Part shown: positions 45,905 to 54,454 of the stretch, in pieces
How the letters are laid out: each line of letters starts with the position of its first letter
How positions within the stretch are numbered: position 1 is the first letter of the stretch
Made by a program: the position numbers and the translations under genes
Origin: JBNKHH01 sp050290245
Lineage (GTDB): Bacteria; Pseudomonadota; Alphaproteobacteria; Rhodobacterales; Rhodobacteraceae
NCBI GenBank assembly: GCA_050290245.1
Contig: JBNKHH010000020.1
Span: 15,645-79,644 of the forward strand
Direction: 5' to 3'
Length of the DNA stretch: 64,000 nt
The notes under the pieces: model-generated
Databases searched by the model: none
The model's input: only the letters and a program-made list of their open reading frames with translations
What the model was told of the DNA's origin: nothing

Positions 45905-47044
45905 TCAGGCGAGCGAAATCAGCCCGCCGGGCTGGCGTTGGACGCGACCTTCCAGCTCTAAAAGGACGATTTCAGGGGAGACCAGCCTGGCGGTGGAGTT
46001 GAGGTCACGGATCAACTGGTCCTCGCTGACCGGGCTGGGGCCAAGACACCGGAGGATTCGCTGGTGCAACAACGATCGGTCGAGCGGTTCAGCCTGTGAC
46101 ATCGGGGAAACGGGTAGAGCGGGGTCGGGTGCCGGTTCGGGGGACGTGAGGGCTTCGACCACGTCCCGCGCCGAACGTACCAGCGTCGCGCCATCTCGGA
46201 TCAGCATGTTGCATCCGGCGGCACGGGCATCGAACGGGTGGCCAGGCACCGCCAGTACGTCGCGGCCCTGGTCCAGCGCGGTGCGCGCGGTGATCAGGCT
46301 GCCGGACTTGGCTGCCGCCTCGACAACGACCGTGGCCTGGGCCAGGCCAGAGATGATGCGATTGCGCTTGGGAAAGTGCCGGGCCTGGGCGACGAGGCCC
46401 ATCGGGCTTTCGCTGATACGCAGACCCTTGTCCTGAATTTCCTGGGCCAGCACAGCGTTTTCCGCCGGGTAAACGACGTCCACACCGCCAGCAAGCACGG
46501 CAATTGTCCCGGTTTCCAGCGCGGCAAGATGCGCCGCGGTATCGACACCGCGGGCGAGACCCGAGACAACGACCTTGCCATTGTTGCCCAGTTCGGATGC
46601 GAGTTTGCGCGCCATTCGGGTTCCCAGAGACGACGCATTGCGCGCGCCCACGAGAGCGATCATGGGGCGTTTCAGAAGGTCGGGATTGCCGATGGCCCAG
46701 AGAATCGGCGGAGGATCAGGGATTTGCATGAGGGCGGCGGGGTAGTCTGGTGCACCGAACGCAAGAGGCACTGCGCCTGCAAATCGCGCAGCCTCCCATT
46801 CTTCCAGAATGGCGGACATAGGGCAGGGGCGATAGTCGGTGACACCGGCGTCGGCAGCAATGGCAGGCAAGGCCTGCAATGCGCTGTCGGCATTCCCGTA
46901 TTCGTTCATGAGCCGGAAAAACGTCGCGATTCCAACGCGGCGTGATCGCAAGAGGCGAAGCCAGGAGTGCCACTCTTCCTCTGTGAGGGGTGATGAGAAA
47001 TGCTGATCGCCTTTATTTTTATGGTCAAAATGGTCTCCGAGCAT
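45905..47044 (-). CDS. dprA: DNA processing protein DprA with element-supplied N-terminus
   Basis: DprA loads RecA on incoming single-stranded DNA during natural transformation. The Rossmann core is complete: VGARNASS, SGLARGVDTAAH, LAGGVDVVYPAEN, PKRNRIISGL, GSLITARTA and VPGHPFD, plus a C-terminal winged helix. The first residues are not native: to the right of 46,947 the frame runs through the att repeat into mobile-element DNA. I chose the first ATG (47044, about 379 residues); TTG at 47116 also opens the frame. None has a good Shine-Dalgarno, so expression after integration is uncertain. The native 5' end lies at 62,470-62,571. Confidence 0.88.
   Translation of the reverse strand: MLGDHFDHKNKGDQHFSSPLTEEEWHSWLRLLRSRRVGIATFFRLMNEYGNADSALQALPAIAADAGVTDYRPCPMSAILEEWEAARFAGAVPLAFGAPDYPAALMQIPDPPPILWAIGNPDLLKRPMIALVGARNASSLGTRMARKLASELGNNGKVVVSGLARGVDTAAHLAALETGTIAVLAGGVDVVYPAENAVLAQEIQDKGLRISESPMGLVAQARHFPKRNRIISGLAQATVVVEAAAKSGSLITARTALDQGRDVLAVPGHPFDARAAGCNMLIRDGATLVRSARDVVEALTSPEPAPDPALPVSPMSQAEPLDRSLLHQRILRCLGPSPVSEDQLIRDLNSTARLVSPEIVLLELEGRVQRQPGGLISLA
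46947..46992 (-). repeat. Left attachment site (att, dprA-body side)
   Basis: 46-bp copy of the direct repeat, identical to 62,486-62,531 except two positions (46,958 and 46,965). The last 27 bp (46,966-46,992) are perfect and are the likely crossover region. One mismatch changes a codon (Ser here, Phe in the other copy); the other is silent. Confidence 0.85.
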
Positions 47045-47050
47045 CGTCCG

Positions 47051-47068
47051 TGGCACACTAATGGCACA
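47051..47068 (+). repeat. Paired TGGCACA sites near the left end
   Basis: Two TGGCACA heptamers 11 bp apart (47,051-47,057 and 47,062-47,068), 59 bp inside the att core. The same pair occurs near the right end (62,336-62,354) and once internally (56,039-56,057). Likely arm-type integrase or excisionase binding sites. Confidence 0.5.
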
Positions 47069-47298
47069 ATCTGCGTTGTCGCGTCGGCAGACAGCGTCAG
47101 CGACATAGGTTACCAACGGATTAACTTGAACGGCCCGGATCAGGAGGCAACGTCAGAGGTTGCGTATTTGGCCGCAAGCGTGGCGTCGTCGGAGAGCGCC
47201 AGGCGAAATTCATGTTCGATGTCGACGAGACGATTTAGTCGCGTTTCCTACTGCGGAGGAACAGCGCAGCACGATCAGCGCACTCGAATTGCCTCGAA

Positions 47299-47865
47299 CT
47301 ATTCCTTGCTGCGCCCGAGATGACGTTCGTTCAGCATAAAACAAACAACTTTTGCTTCCTCATTGCGAAAGGCAAACAAGTAAGATTTAAGCATTGAAGA
47401 AGTACCGCGTTTCGCATCGGAGTCAGTGCATATCTTGTAGAGCCTTTCAAACCGCTCGAAATACGTGCAATCATTGGTTTTTCTTCGATAGAATGCGATT
47501 TTTGGCTGCAAGATTTGCCAGTAACCTTCGACATAATAGCTGTAGTAATTCCATATGTGCTCTTCGCTTGCCTGTCCTGCATATAAAGCGGCACCAAGAT
47601 CTTCCATAAATATAGCTACTACATCCTCATAGCCTTCTAAATCAGTTTCAGCATCTTCTGATGAATCTACCACTGCAAGGCGCGCGCGAAGAAGCGCCTC
47701 TGAATTCCAGACTTCGCGGAAGTAGTTCATATGGCCGATAGAGTTTTGGTCCCTCGCGAGTCTCAATTGTCGAATGACTAACCAAAATCCAAACACGACA
47801 AGCGTCGATTGAATAGGATTCCAAATCCATTCAGTCTGCGGGTCTCGAAGAAAATCCAAAATCAT
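47299..47865 (-). CDS. Small membrane-anchored DUF4760-like protein, partner of the SIR2 protein
   Basis: A 188-residue protein with one hydrophobic segment (about 19-36, TLVVFGFWLVIRQL) followed by a cytoplasmic-type helical domain with RDQNSIGHMNYFREVW and acidic stretch DSSEDAETDLEGYEDV. The arrangement recalls DUF4760 proteins, which often neighbour defence genes; the family call is from memory of pattern, not a search. The ATG overlaps the SIR2 stop by 4 bp (ATGA), showing tight coupling. Composition is AT-rich like the SIR2 gene. Possible roles: membrane effector, sensor, or regulator of the SIR2 enzyme. Confidence 0.65.
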   Translation of the reverse strand: MILDFLRDPQTEWIWNPIQSTLVVFGFWLVIRQLRLARDQNSIGHMNYFREVWNSEALLRARLAVVDSSEDAETDLEGYEDVVAIFMEDLGAALYAGQASEEHIWNYYSYYVEGYWQILQPKIAFYRRKTNDCTYFERFERLYKICTDSDAKRGTSSMLKSYLFAFRNEEAKVVCFMLNERHLGRSKE

Positions 47866-50800
47866 GTCCGTTCCACCAAGTCGATCAACCGAAGATACTT
47901 CGATCTATTGGTAAGTTCTGGCGCAGATTCCTCAATCAAGGTCAATATTTTCGGCAACTCGTATGGAGGGCGCGACAGTTTCGCCGGAGTTATGCAGTCC
48001 AAGAGATCGAGTGTTTCTTCGGGATATTTCACGGTGATGGGGTCTTCCCCGCGAACGTCCCGAGTGAAGCGATAAAGAGGAATGCCATCGCTTTCTATGG
48101 GAACGAGAAATTTCTTAACTGCGGCCAACACCGATGGGAAATCGTCCATTGTGTCATCAAGTAGGCCTATCCATCGAGTTACTGATGCGCTGGTGCGGTA
48201 CACTCGCTCACGGGGCCAAACTTCGTTGATGAAAGGAATTACTAGTTGTTTCCAGCCGTCCTCGTTTTTGGCACCAACTTTCCCAAGCCAGAAGATCAGC
48301 TGATTTCTTGCACTATCACTCATCGCTCGTAGGACGCCTCGCATTTCACGTCGATCCAGACCATCCGGCTCTCCAGCGCGAAAGATATGCATCCAAGCAA
48401 GCCAACTAGCAGCCCTCTCTGCATTGGTGCGGCCCCATTCGAATTGCTCGATCCAAGGGTAGAGCTCGAGTAGCAACGGTTTTATTGAAATAACGACTTC
48501 GCCTGAGGGATTATTCGGGCTGTGGAGAAACCCATTCCATGCAGGTTCTGCGGCGGGGTGATCAAATGCCAACTTTGGAATTAGGTGCTCTTTTGTCCAA
48601 ATAGGATCAACATACATCGCCCAGTTTAGTTGAAGTAGCAGAACCGAGATTGCATGGTCAGCTGCTTCGCCACCTGCCGAAAATAACTGCTCAAAACGTG
48701 CCTTGATGTGATCAGGTAAAAGCGATCCCGCGGCCTGTTTCTCTCCGGGCACTGCCTTAATGAGTGCCTCGGCGCACTTTCCAATTGGTCCATTGATGGC
48801 GTGATCGACTGTTCGGCGCGATTGATGTACGGCCTCACCGGCGACAAAAACCTGACCCATCCCGCTTTCAACTGCTTCGGGACCACCGCTTAGAATTCCA
48901 CCGACAATGTGATCGTAAATTTGCCAGCCAAGAGTGTCATCGAACTCCAACACTGCCTCCAACTTTCGCTTCAGCCAACGGCTAAGTGAATGGTTCAGCT
49001 TGCAAACGACATTACTGGGTAGACGCAAAAGCCTATTGAGAAAAAGGCGGTGTAGTCTAGATGAGACTTCATCTGGAAAATCTTCTATCAGAGCTTCCCA
49101 AGCAAATTCAGGGAACTCGCCCTTCTTGGATGCAACCGAAACGGCTGCGAGGGCCTTCCTCGGATTTGATTTGACCAGCCCTTTGAAGGGTCTCCGCTCA
49201 ATCAAGCTGGCAAATTCACGTTTAGAAGTTGCACGCGCGCGTTCAAGAACCTCGCCAACTGGTGCATCGGCGATCTCATCAGGAGTTTCATCAACCTGGA
49301 CCATGCCGCCATGCATCCCGTGATCCGTAACGGCCGAGATCGCACGTTGGTCTGTCCAATCAGGAACCCTTGCCATAAGCGTCTCTAGCTCAGCAGCAAC
49401 ATCGTTCGGCAACGCACAGCCCCTGAGTTGCAGGTACCGACCATATCTTGAAACTATGCGATCTCGATGACCCGGGAACTCTTCATCTGACCAATGATCC
49501 AACTGATCTGGTCCGGCAAGGATACGCTTCGCAACGGCTTCTTTGCTATCTTCGGAGAATTCAGACCAGCGATCAATGATCGCAAATAGCAGCTCACGAA
49601 CTACGCCAATATCCCAGAACACTTTTTGCTCCAAAGACGAAATTATGGAGGCCACCTCATTCGCGTCGAATAAGGATTTCTTAGCCAACGCATAAAGCTT
49701 CAACTTATGGAAAAAATAGACATCTTTCTCATCCCATTTCTCAGCATGCGCTTTTGCTAGGGAGGGTCTCAAGTCCGAAAGCCTATCAAACATCTGAACA
49801 AATTGAATGAACGCTTTGTCGGTAGAGTTGAGCAGTTGCTCTCCTCCGTCTGTTTCACGTTCCGGATAACATGTCGGAGTTTCAAAAAATGAAGCCCTAA
49901 TATCCGATAACACACCCGCCGCGGAGATCAGCTGGTCTTCCAATATGTCAAATACAGCTGGGAGGTGGTCATCCGGCACATCAAGCTGTTCATCATGACG
50001 ATCTAGAAACTTGATAGAAAATCGACCGATTTCCTCGTAGTTCAATTCAGGCCAGTCGGACACTGGGGGTTTATTCTGATGGAGACCGGAAGGGCGCTCG
50101 ATAGCAAGCCTCGGCTGTGTCATACGGCGAAAATCACGAAGCACACTGGGCGTCCATCCTTCAGCGGCCAAACGCTCTTTTAACTCATACCAATTTCCAT
50201 CCCACTGATGATTTCTAGGGTCTCGATGGAACTCCAATATCAAGCTCCAGATGTGCCGACACTTGGCATCAAGTTCTTTGGATTGCCTCAGCTGTCGTTC
50301 GATATGGTCGAGCAAGCGTGGGTGTAGTCCAAATTGACGAACTGCCCACCAAGCTATAGTTGGGCTTCTAAATGAGTTTCCGATCCATCTGATTAGGTTC
50401 CAGAGCCGCGCAGGAACCGGTTCCTGACCGGCAGCAGGGCGACCTCCAAGACGATGGAAGTCAGGCGGGTTTTCGTCGCCATGTCTCCATTCGATCAAGT
50501 TATCATTTCTAATGCCTCTACGAAAATCCTCGTCGCTGATTGGTCCTACGTCATCATCCAATCCATAGACAAGCGACGGTTCGAAAATCTCTACGTCATC
50601 CCCAAAGTCTGCGCTTCTCTTTGCATTGCGTGAGAATGGGTCGAGTACGCAAACCCACTCTGGATGGGGTAAAGGATCAGCGTCGGCGAATAATCTTGTG
50701 CCTTGGATCGAACGCAGAACATGAGCAACTTGTCCACGTTCGTGAGCTGACATCGCCTTAGGGTCGCTAATAGTTGATGCAACGATCTTTGCCCTCCATG

Positions 50801-51674
50801 CTCGCGGCTCATCGGCACGATCTGCCCAAGCTTCCATTGTTTTCCAAAGGTGCTCATGGTCCTGATAGGCTATCGCCGAGACTCCTCGGTCCCGCCATTT
50901 CGCTTCAATTTCTTCGGAAAGCCCTTTGTCAAATGCGTACAGTCGCGTCCCATCGAATTGTCCGTCATGGTTGAGCCCTTGCAGCAAGTACTTCACCGGA
51001 GGGTCTTCGGCTTGGTAGCCGACGAGCACGACCGTGTATCGCTCAAGAAGTCCACTAATGAATTTTGTGGCCCATGCCTCTGAAAGGTAGGCCCGACCAA
51101 AGTCAGCGCTGCTTAGGACATAGGGGTGGTCAGGTGCATCAGGTGGCACAAGGCGCCCATGTAGGTACGTGATCCCATCGACAGGAGAACCGAAGACCAG
51201 ATCGGGAAAGGCTGGTGGAACGTGGATCGGAATACCGTCCGCTCCACCACCATGTTCGAACAAGTGATCGAAGTTTGTCGTAACGATCTGAGGAATACCG
51301 TTCTGATTAGATGATATTCTCTTAATCAGGTTATGCTCGTGGCCGACAGTCTTTGCTGTTGGTGGTACTAACAGCCGCTCGGTAACCAACGCATTTACCT
51401 CGTCGCGCCCGTATTCTTGGTGGAGAAGGTTAAAGATTTGATCAAGGGGGACATTTGCGGCAGAGTTTTTCTCAAGCCAAGGCGCGAATGCAGTCATGAT
51501 CTGCGAGTCTTCTGGCGGATCAAAAAACTCAATTACGTGCTCTGTAAGACCAAGAAAGGTAGGCATGCCGGAATTAAATGACACTCCAGCACCACATAGA
51601 AAGACAACTCTTCCTGCGTCACAGCGCTCTAATAGAACATCGGGAATAGATGGACCGTCTGAAAGAAACTTCAT
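47862..51674 (-). CDS. Large SIR2-domain protein, putative anti-phage NADase
   Basis: A 1270-residue protein. Residues 1 to about 285 are a SIR2-like domain with GAGVS at 28-32, TTNFD at 132-136 (Asn134), LHGRL with His172, and VGYQAEDPP at 218-226. The Asn/His spacing matches the catalytic pair reported for DSR2 (N133/H171). The remaining thousand residues are helical, with no kinase, nuclease or STAND P-loop that I can see; a DUF4020-type C-terminal region is possible. In defence-associated sirtuins the large C-terminal part senses a phage protein and unleashes NAD+ depletion. I chose the ATG at 51,674; a TTG at 51,695 extends it by seven residues. The gene is much more AT-rich than its neighbours and is coupled to the DUF4760-like gene. 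Confidence 0.8.
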   Translation of the reverse strand: MKFLSDGPSIPDVLLERCDAGRVVFLCGAGVSFNSGMPTFLGLTEHVIEFFDPPEDSQIMTAFAPWLEKNSAANVPLDQIFNLLHQEYGRDEVNALVTERLLVPPTAKTVGHEHNLIKRISSNQNGIPQIVTTNFDHLFEHGGGADGIPIHVPPAFPDLVFGSPVDGITYLHGRLVPPDAPDHPYVLSSADFGRAYLSEAWATKFISGLLERYTVVLVGYQAEDPPVKYLLQGLNHDGQFDGTRLYAFDKGLSEEIEAKWRDRGVSAIAYQDHEHLWKTMEAWADRADEPRAWRAKIVASTISDPKAMSAHERGQVAHVLRSIQGTRLFADADPLPHPEWVCVLDPFSRNAKRSADFGDDVEIFEPSLVYGLDDDVGPISDEDFRRGIRNDNLIEWRHGDENPPDFHRLGGRPAAGQEPVPARLWNLIRWIGNSFRSPTIAWWAVRQFGLHPRLLDHIERQLRQSKELDAKCRHIWSLILEFHRDPRNHQWDGNWYELKERLAAEGWTPSVLRDFRRMTQPRLAIERPSGLHQNKPPVSDWPELNYEEIGRFSIKFLDRHDEQLDVPDDHLPAVFDILEDQLISAAGVLSDIRASFFETPTCYPERETDGGEQLLNSTDKAFIQFVQMFDRLSDLRPSLAKAHAEKWDEKDVYFFHKLKLYALAKKSLFDANEVASIISSLEQKVFWDIGVVRELLFAIIDRWSEFSEDSKEAVAKRILAGPDQLDHWSDEEFPGHRDRIVSRYGRYLQLRGCALPNDVAAELETLMARVPDWTDQRAISAVTDHGMHGGMVQVDETPDEIADAPVGEVLERARATSKREFASLIERRPFKGLVKSNPRKALAAVSVASKKGEFPEFAWEALIEDFPDEVSSRLHRLFLNRLLRLPSNVVCKLNHSLSRWLKRKLEAVLEFDDTLGWQIYDHIVGGILSGGPEAVESGMGQVFVAGEAVHQSRRTVDHAINGPIGKCAEALIKAVPGEKQAAGSLLPDHIKARFEQLFSAGGEAADHAISVLLLQLNWAMYVDPIWTKEHLIPKLAFDHPAAEPAWNGFLHSPNNPSGEVVISIKPLLLELYPWIEQFEWGRTNAERAASWLAWMHIFRAGEPDGLDRREMRGVLRAMSDSARNQLIFWLGKVGAKNEDGWKQLVIPFINEVWPRERVYRTSASVTRWIGLLDDTMDDFPSVLAAVKKFLVPIESDGIPLYRFTRDVRGEDPITVKYPEETLDLLDCITPAKLSRPPYELPKILTLIEESAPELTNRSKYLRLIDLVERT

Positions 51675-51789
51675 ATCGAGAAAACTTCTTATCAAAAAAA
51701 AATAATGGTTCGTGCGTCATTACTAACGAGAGTAGCACTCGCGAGCTAGTAGCCAGTGTTGTTGTTTTCTCAGCTCTGGCAAGGAAACA
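51675..51789 (-). promoter_or_regulatory. AT-rich upstream region of the SIR2 operon
   Basis: 115 bp that should carry the promoter of the cargo operon. It includes a 9-base A-run at 51,694-51,702 (T-run on the coding strand) and small inverted repeats (CTCGCGAG; GAGT/ACTC). No clear -35/-10 could be fixed. Confidence 0.35.
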
Positions 51790-52308
51790 TCAGTTCCAGT
51801 CCGCAGTCGCGAACGATTTGCGCTCCTCATAGGTGAGCAGGCGGATAGCCTCGTCGATACCCTGTTCATTGAGCAATTCAAAGATCAAGCTGCGAAGCAA
51901 GTAGAGCTGCGCGCCGTCATCGCTGCCGACCTGATCTTCGGTTTGGTCGATGGTCAATATCGCCTTTCCCAATTCGTCGCGGAGATACCCTAGCCGAGAG
52001 TAGTGGCCACGTTCGACAACGTGCAGGACCACCGCGCCGAGAGCAACCAACGCCGGCAAATGTAGGTCGATTAAAACCTCAAAAGCCTCGCCAAGATCGC
52101 GATTTTCTAGCTTGCGGCGGTATGTCTCCTGCGTGAACTCCAACGCCGCCTGGAGAAGTTCGAGATCGCTCAAGGGCTGCGGACTGTTGGGATCATCGGC
52201 CGAATGGAGAGCTTCCCTCCCATGGGCGGAGCAAGAAACCTGGGTTGCCTGAACGCCGGGCATCCCGGCGGGCATCTTCACGCTGCTTGGGTTTTGGTTC
52301 AGGTTCAC
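51790..52308 (-). CDS. Hypothetical helical protein of the element
   Basis: 172 residues, no recognised family. The first 45 residues are polar and low in structure; from SDLELLQAALEFTQETYRRK on it is predicted mainly helical with a hydrophobic stretch LHLPALVALGAVVLHVV. It starts at a GTG with GGAG upstream. It sits between the terminase block and the SIR2 cargo and has element-like rather than cargo-like composition. Function not assigned. Confidence 0.65.
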   Translation of the reverse strand: MNLNQNPSSVKMPAGMPGVQATQVSCSAHGREALHSADDPNSPQPLSDLELLQAALEFTQETYRRKLENRDLGEAFEVLIDLHLPALVALGAVVLHVVERGHYSRLGYLRDELGKAILTIDQTEDQVGSDDGAQLYLLRSLIFELLNEQGIDEAIRLLTYEERKSFATADWN

Positions 52309-52395
52309 TGCTGTTCTCCAAAGTATTTGTGGCCGGCAAGGCAGGGGAGAGGAACGATGAAGGAAGTTCTCTGCCTCACCGGCTCGGTCCTCGAT

Positions 52396-52470
52396 CTACG
52401 TTCGCAGGGCGGCGAAACCCGCGACATAGCGTCGAAGAATTTTTTGTTCAGCAGGCGCCATTCCGATCAT
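52396..52470 (-). CDS. Possible 24-residue protein coupled to the upstream gene
   Basis: MIGMAPAEQKILRRYVAGFAAL plus RT, starting at an ATG that overlaps the stop of the 139-residue gene (ATGA). It looks like a single amphipathic helix. Too short for family assignment. Support is the overlap, typical of real genes in this element. Confidence 0.35.
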   Translation of the reverse strand: MIGMAPAEQKILRRYVAGFAALRT

Positions 52471-52886
52471 CTGTTCTTCAGAATGTCCGGCGTCGTCGTC
52501 CAGGTCGACGTCTGTCCCACGCTCTTGTTGCGGGCCGGTGTCGTGTTGCCATAGCGCGCGTTCAGCTTCTCCTGTTCGCTGCTACCCGCGGCAATGTCAT
52601 TGTTAGCCTTCGCCGCCGCCTGACGTTTCTCCCAGTCGCGCTGGGCATGCTCCACGCCGCTCATCTGTCTGGGTTCCTGGCCATACTTTCGTTCGGCTGT
52701 GGTCGCGCCATACATTCGTTCAGCCTTGGCATTTTCCCTCAGCACAGGATGTGTGGGCTCGGATTTCGGCGCGGTTCTGCGGACATTGGTGCGAGCACTC
52801 GGTCGCGCCGTCCTGCGTTGCCGCGGAGGGCGGGCAGTGTCGATTTTCTCGATGCCGGTCGCGGTCACTTTGTATTTCAAGGCCAT
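52467..52886 (-). CDS. Hypothetical basic protein downstream of TerL
   Basis: 139 residues, strongly basic and probably disordered in the first 45 (RPPRQRRTARPSARTNVRR), then helical with several Tyr-Gly pairs (ERMYGATTAERKYGQEP). No family recognised. AAGGA precedes the ATG. Position after TerL would suit a portal or head-related gene, but the size and composition do not match; a nucleic-acid-binding or decoration-type protein is conceivable. Confidence 0.6.
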   Translation of the reverse strand: MALKYKVTATGIEKIDTARPPRQRRTARPSARTNVRRTAPKSEPTHPVLRENAKAERMYGATTAERKYGQEPRQMSGVEHAQRDWEKRQAAAKANNDIAAGSSEQEKLNARYGNTTPARNKSVGQTSTWTTTPDILKNR

Positions 52887-52924
52887 CTTTTCGGGTCCTT
52901 AAGGATTGGGGTTAGGTTTAGGGA

Positions 52925-54454
52925 TCACCAGGTTACGGCGGTCCGTTGTTGCGTTCCGCGCCGTTTTGGGCCGGTGTCTACGTCGAAGACATCGAACTCC
53001 TCGTAGCGTTCGTCGTAGGGGTCGTACGTGTGCTCGGCTCTTTGCAGCCGTCTCGACATCGTCCGCGCGCTGGAGGTGTAAGTGCTGCCATCGGCCGCTC
53101 TTTCCAACGGAGCCTCGTCCGTCTCACGCCTCCTGGCGGAGCCAAAGGCAAAGTCCTGTGTCGTCTCGAGGCGCGGGTTCTGTACGGACGCGGAGAACGT
53201 CAGCGCCAGAGCATCCAAGAAGTCCGTGGAGGCGTTGTCGCCCAAGCGTTTCCTGATCTCTTTCTTGCTCTCGATGGCGAGCTTGTTCTGGGCGTTGAAT
53301 TCGAAGCGGCTGACAGTCAATTGGCGCGCGACGTACTCGCCCGGCGGCAATACAGCATCGCTGCGCTCGGTCCATTCGCGGACTTTGTCCAACATTTCGG
53401 CACGCTTATTCAGGTACCTCTGAGGTTCGTTCGAACGGCCGCCAAAGTTGACGCCGATGGGGTTGAGGCCAAGTTGCTTGCAGACGTCGATCACACTGGC
53501 GCCCATCGATCCGGCGTCGATGAAAAGACCGTCGGCATCCCATTCCCGAACCACGTTCAGAATGCGGAAGGCCAGCTCCTGGGTCGTCGGGTTTTTGATC
53601 CGGATCGGCTCGTGAACGACCGGTCCCTGGCGACGAGCAATAACGCTTTCATCGGCTTTTAGCGCAACGTCCACGCCGACAATACGGGCAAAGCTGCCAT
53701 CCAAGGAGCGCAAGAGGTACTCGCCCGCCGTCCTGGCCTGCGCAGCCCTGACGTCCTCCAGGGCGATCAACTGGCTTGGATCGGCGACGTCAAACGACGC
53801 CTCCATCTCGCGCTGAAAAAGGTTTGGGGACATGGTTCGACGGAGGTCGGCCAGTTCAATGGGATCGTAGACGCCGCTCTCGCTGGCGGGGATGCGGAAG
53901 GCATGCCAACCGGGCGTGTCGTTGGCCTTATGATAGAGGTCGTAGAGCAGGTCGATGCCACGCGGCGTGCCGATAAGGATCATCCACGGGTTGGCAAGGT
54001 TGGCCTGGGTCGGGAGGATTGAGCCATAGAAGGCGTCGGCGCCGATCTGGGCTGCCTCGTCGATGACTAGGCCCAGGAACGCTCGCCCTCGTATCGAGCT
54101 GCCGGTGTCGTCGTCGGCGCCGCCGAACATACCGATTGTAGAGGTGCCACCGCCAGCCGTGGGTACAGTGACGGATAGGTCACTTAGTCGCCATTCAACG
54201 CCGGGCACGTCCCGTAGCAGCTCCTGCAGGATCGGCCAGGCGATAGCTTTTGCGCTCTGCCTGAGAGGCGCGATGTAGCCGTAGTTGCCTGGTCGATGTA
54301 GCGCCGCAAGGGCGAGACTGGCGACAGCAAGCATGGTTTTACCGACGCGGCGTCCGGCGACGATCACCAATGCCCTGGTCGAAGCGCTCGCCAACAGTTT
54401 GTGTACAGGCTTGGCCCATTCGCGAGGGGCGTATGGAAAAGTGAGGTCAGCCAT
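52925..54454 (-). CDS. Phage terminase large subunit (TerL)
   Basis: A 509-residue DNA-packaging motor with nuclease. ATPase: Walker A GRRVGKT at 34-40, Walker B FLGLVIDEA at 127-135 with Asp132-Glu133, coupling motif IGTPRG near 161-166. RNase H-like nuclease: Asp262 in VGVDVALKADES, Asp313 in GLFIDAGSM, Asp414 in DFLDALALTF. All catalytic residues are present. I took the ATG at 54,454 with AGGGGA upstream, overlapping the small-terminase-like gene by 8 bp, rather than 40 codons upstream. It is the only virion-related gene with clear homology in the element. Confidence 0.9.
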   Translation of the reverse strand: MADLTFPYAPREWAKPVHKLLASASTRALVIVAGRRVGKTMLAVASLALAALHRPGNYGYIAPLRQSAKAIAWPILQELLRDVPGVEWRLSDLSVTVPTAGGGTSTIGMFGGADDDTGSSIRGRAFLGLVIDEAAQIGADAFYGSILPTQANLANPWMILIGTPRGIDLLYDLYHKANDTPGWHAFRIPASESGVYDPIELADLRRTMSPNLFQREMEASFDVADPSQLIALEDVRAAQARTAGEYLLRSLDGSFARIVGVDVALKADESVIARRQGPVVHEPIRIKNPTTQELAFRILNVVREWDADGLFIDAGSMGASVIDVCKQLGLNPIGVNFGGRSNEPQRYLNKRAEMLDKVREWTERSDAVLPPGEYVARQLTVSRFEFNAQNKLAIESKKEIRKRLGDNASTDFLDALALTFSASVQNPRLETTQDFAFGSARRRETDEAPLERAADGSTYTSSARTMSRRLQRAEHTYDPYDERYEEFDVFDVDTGPKRRGTQQRTAVTW

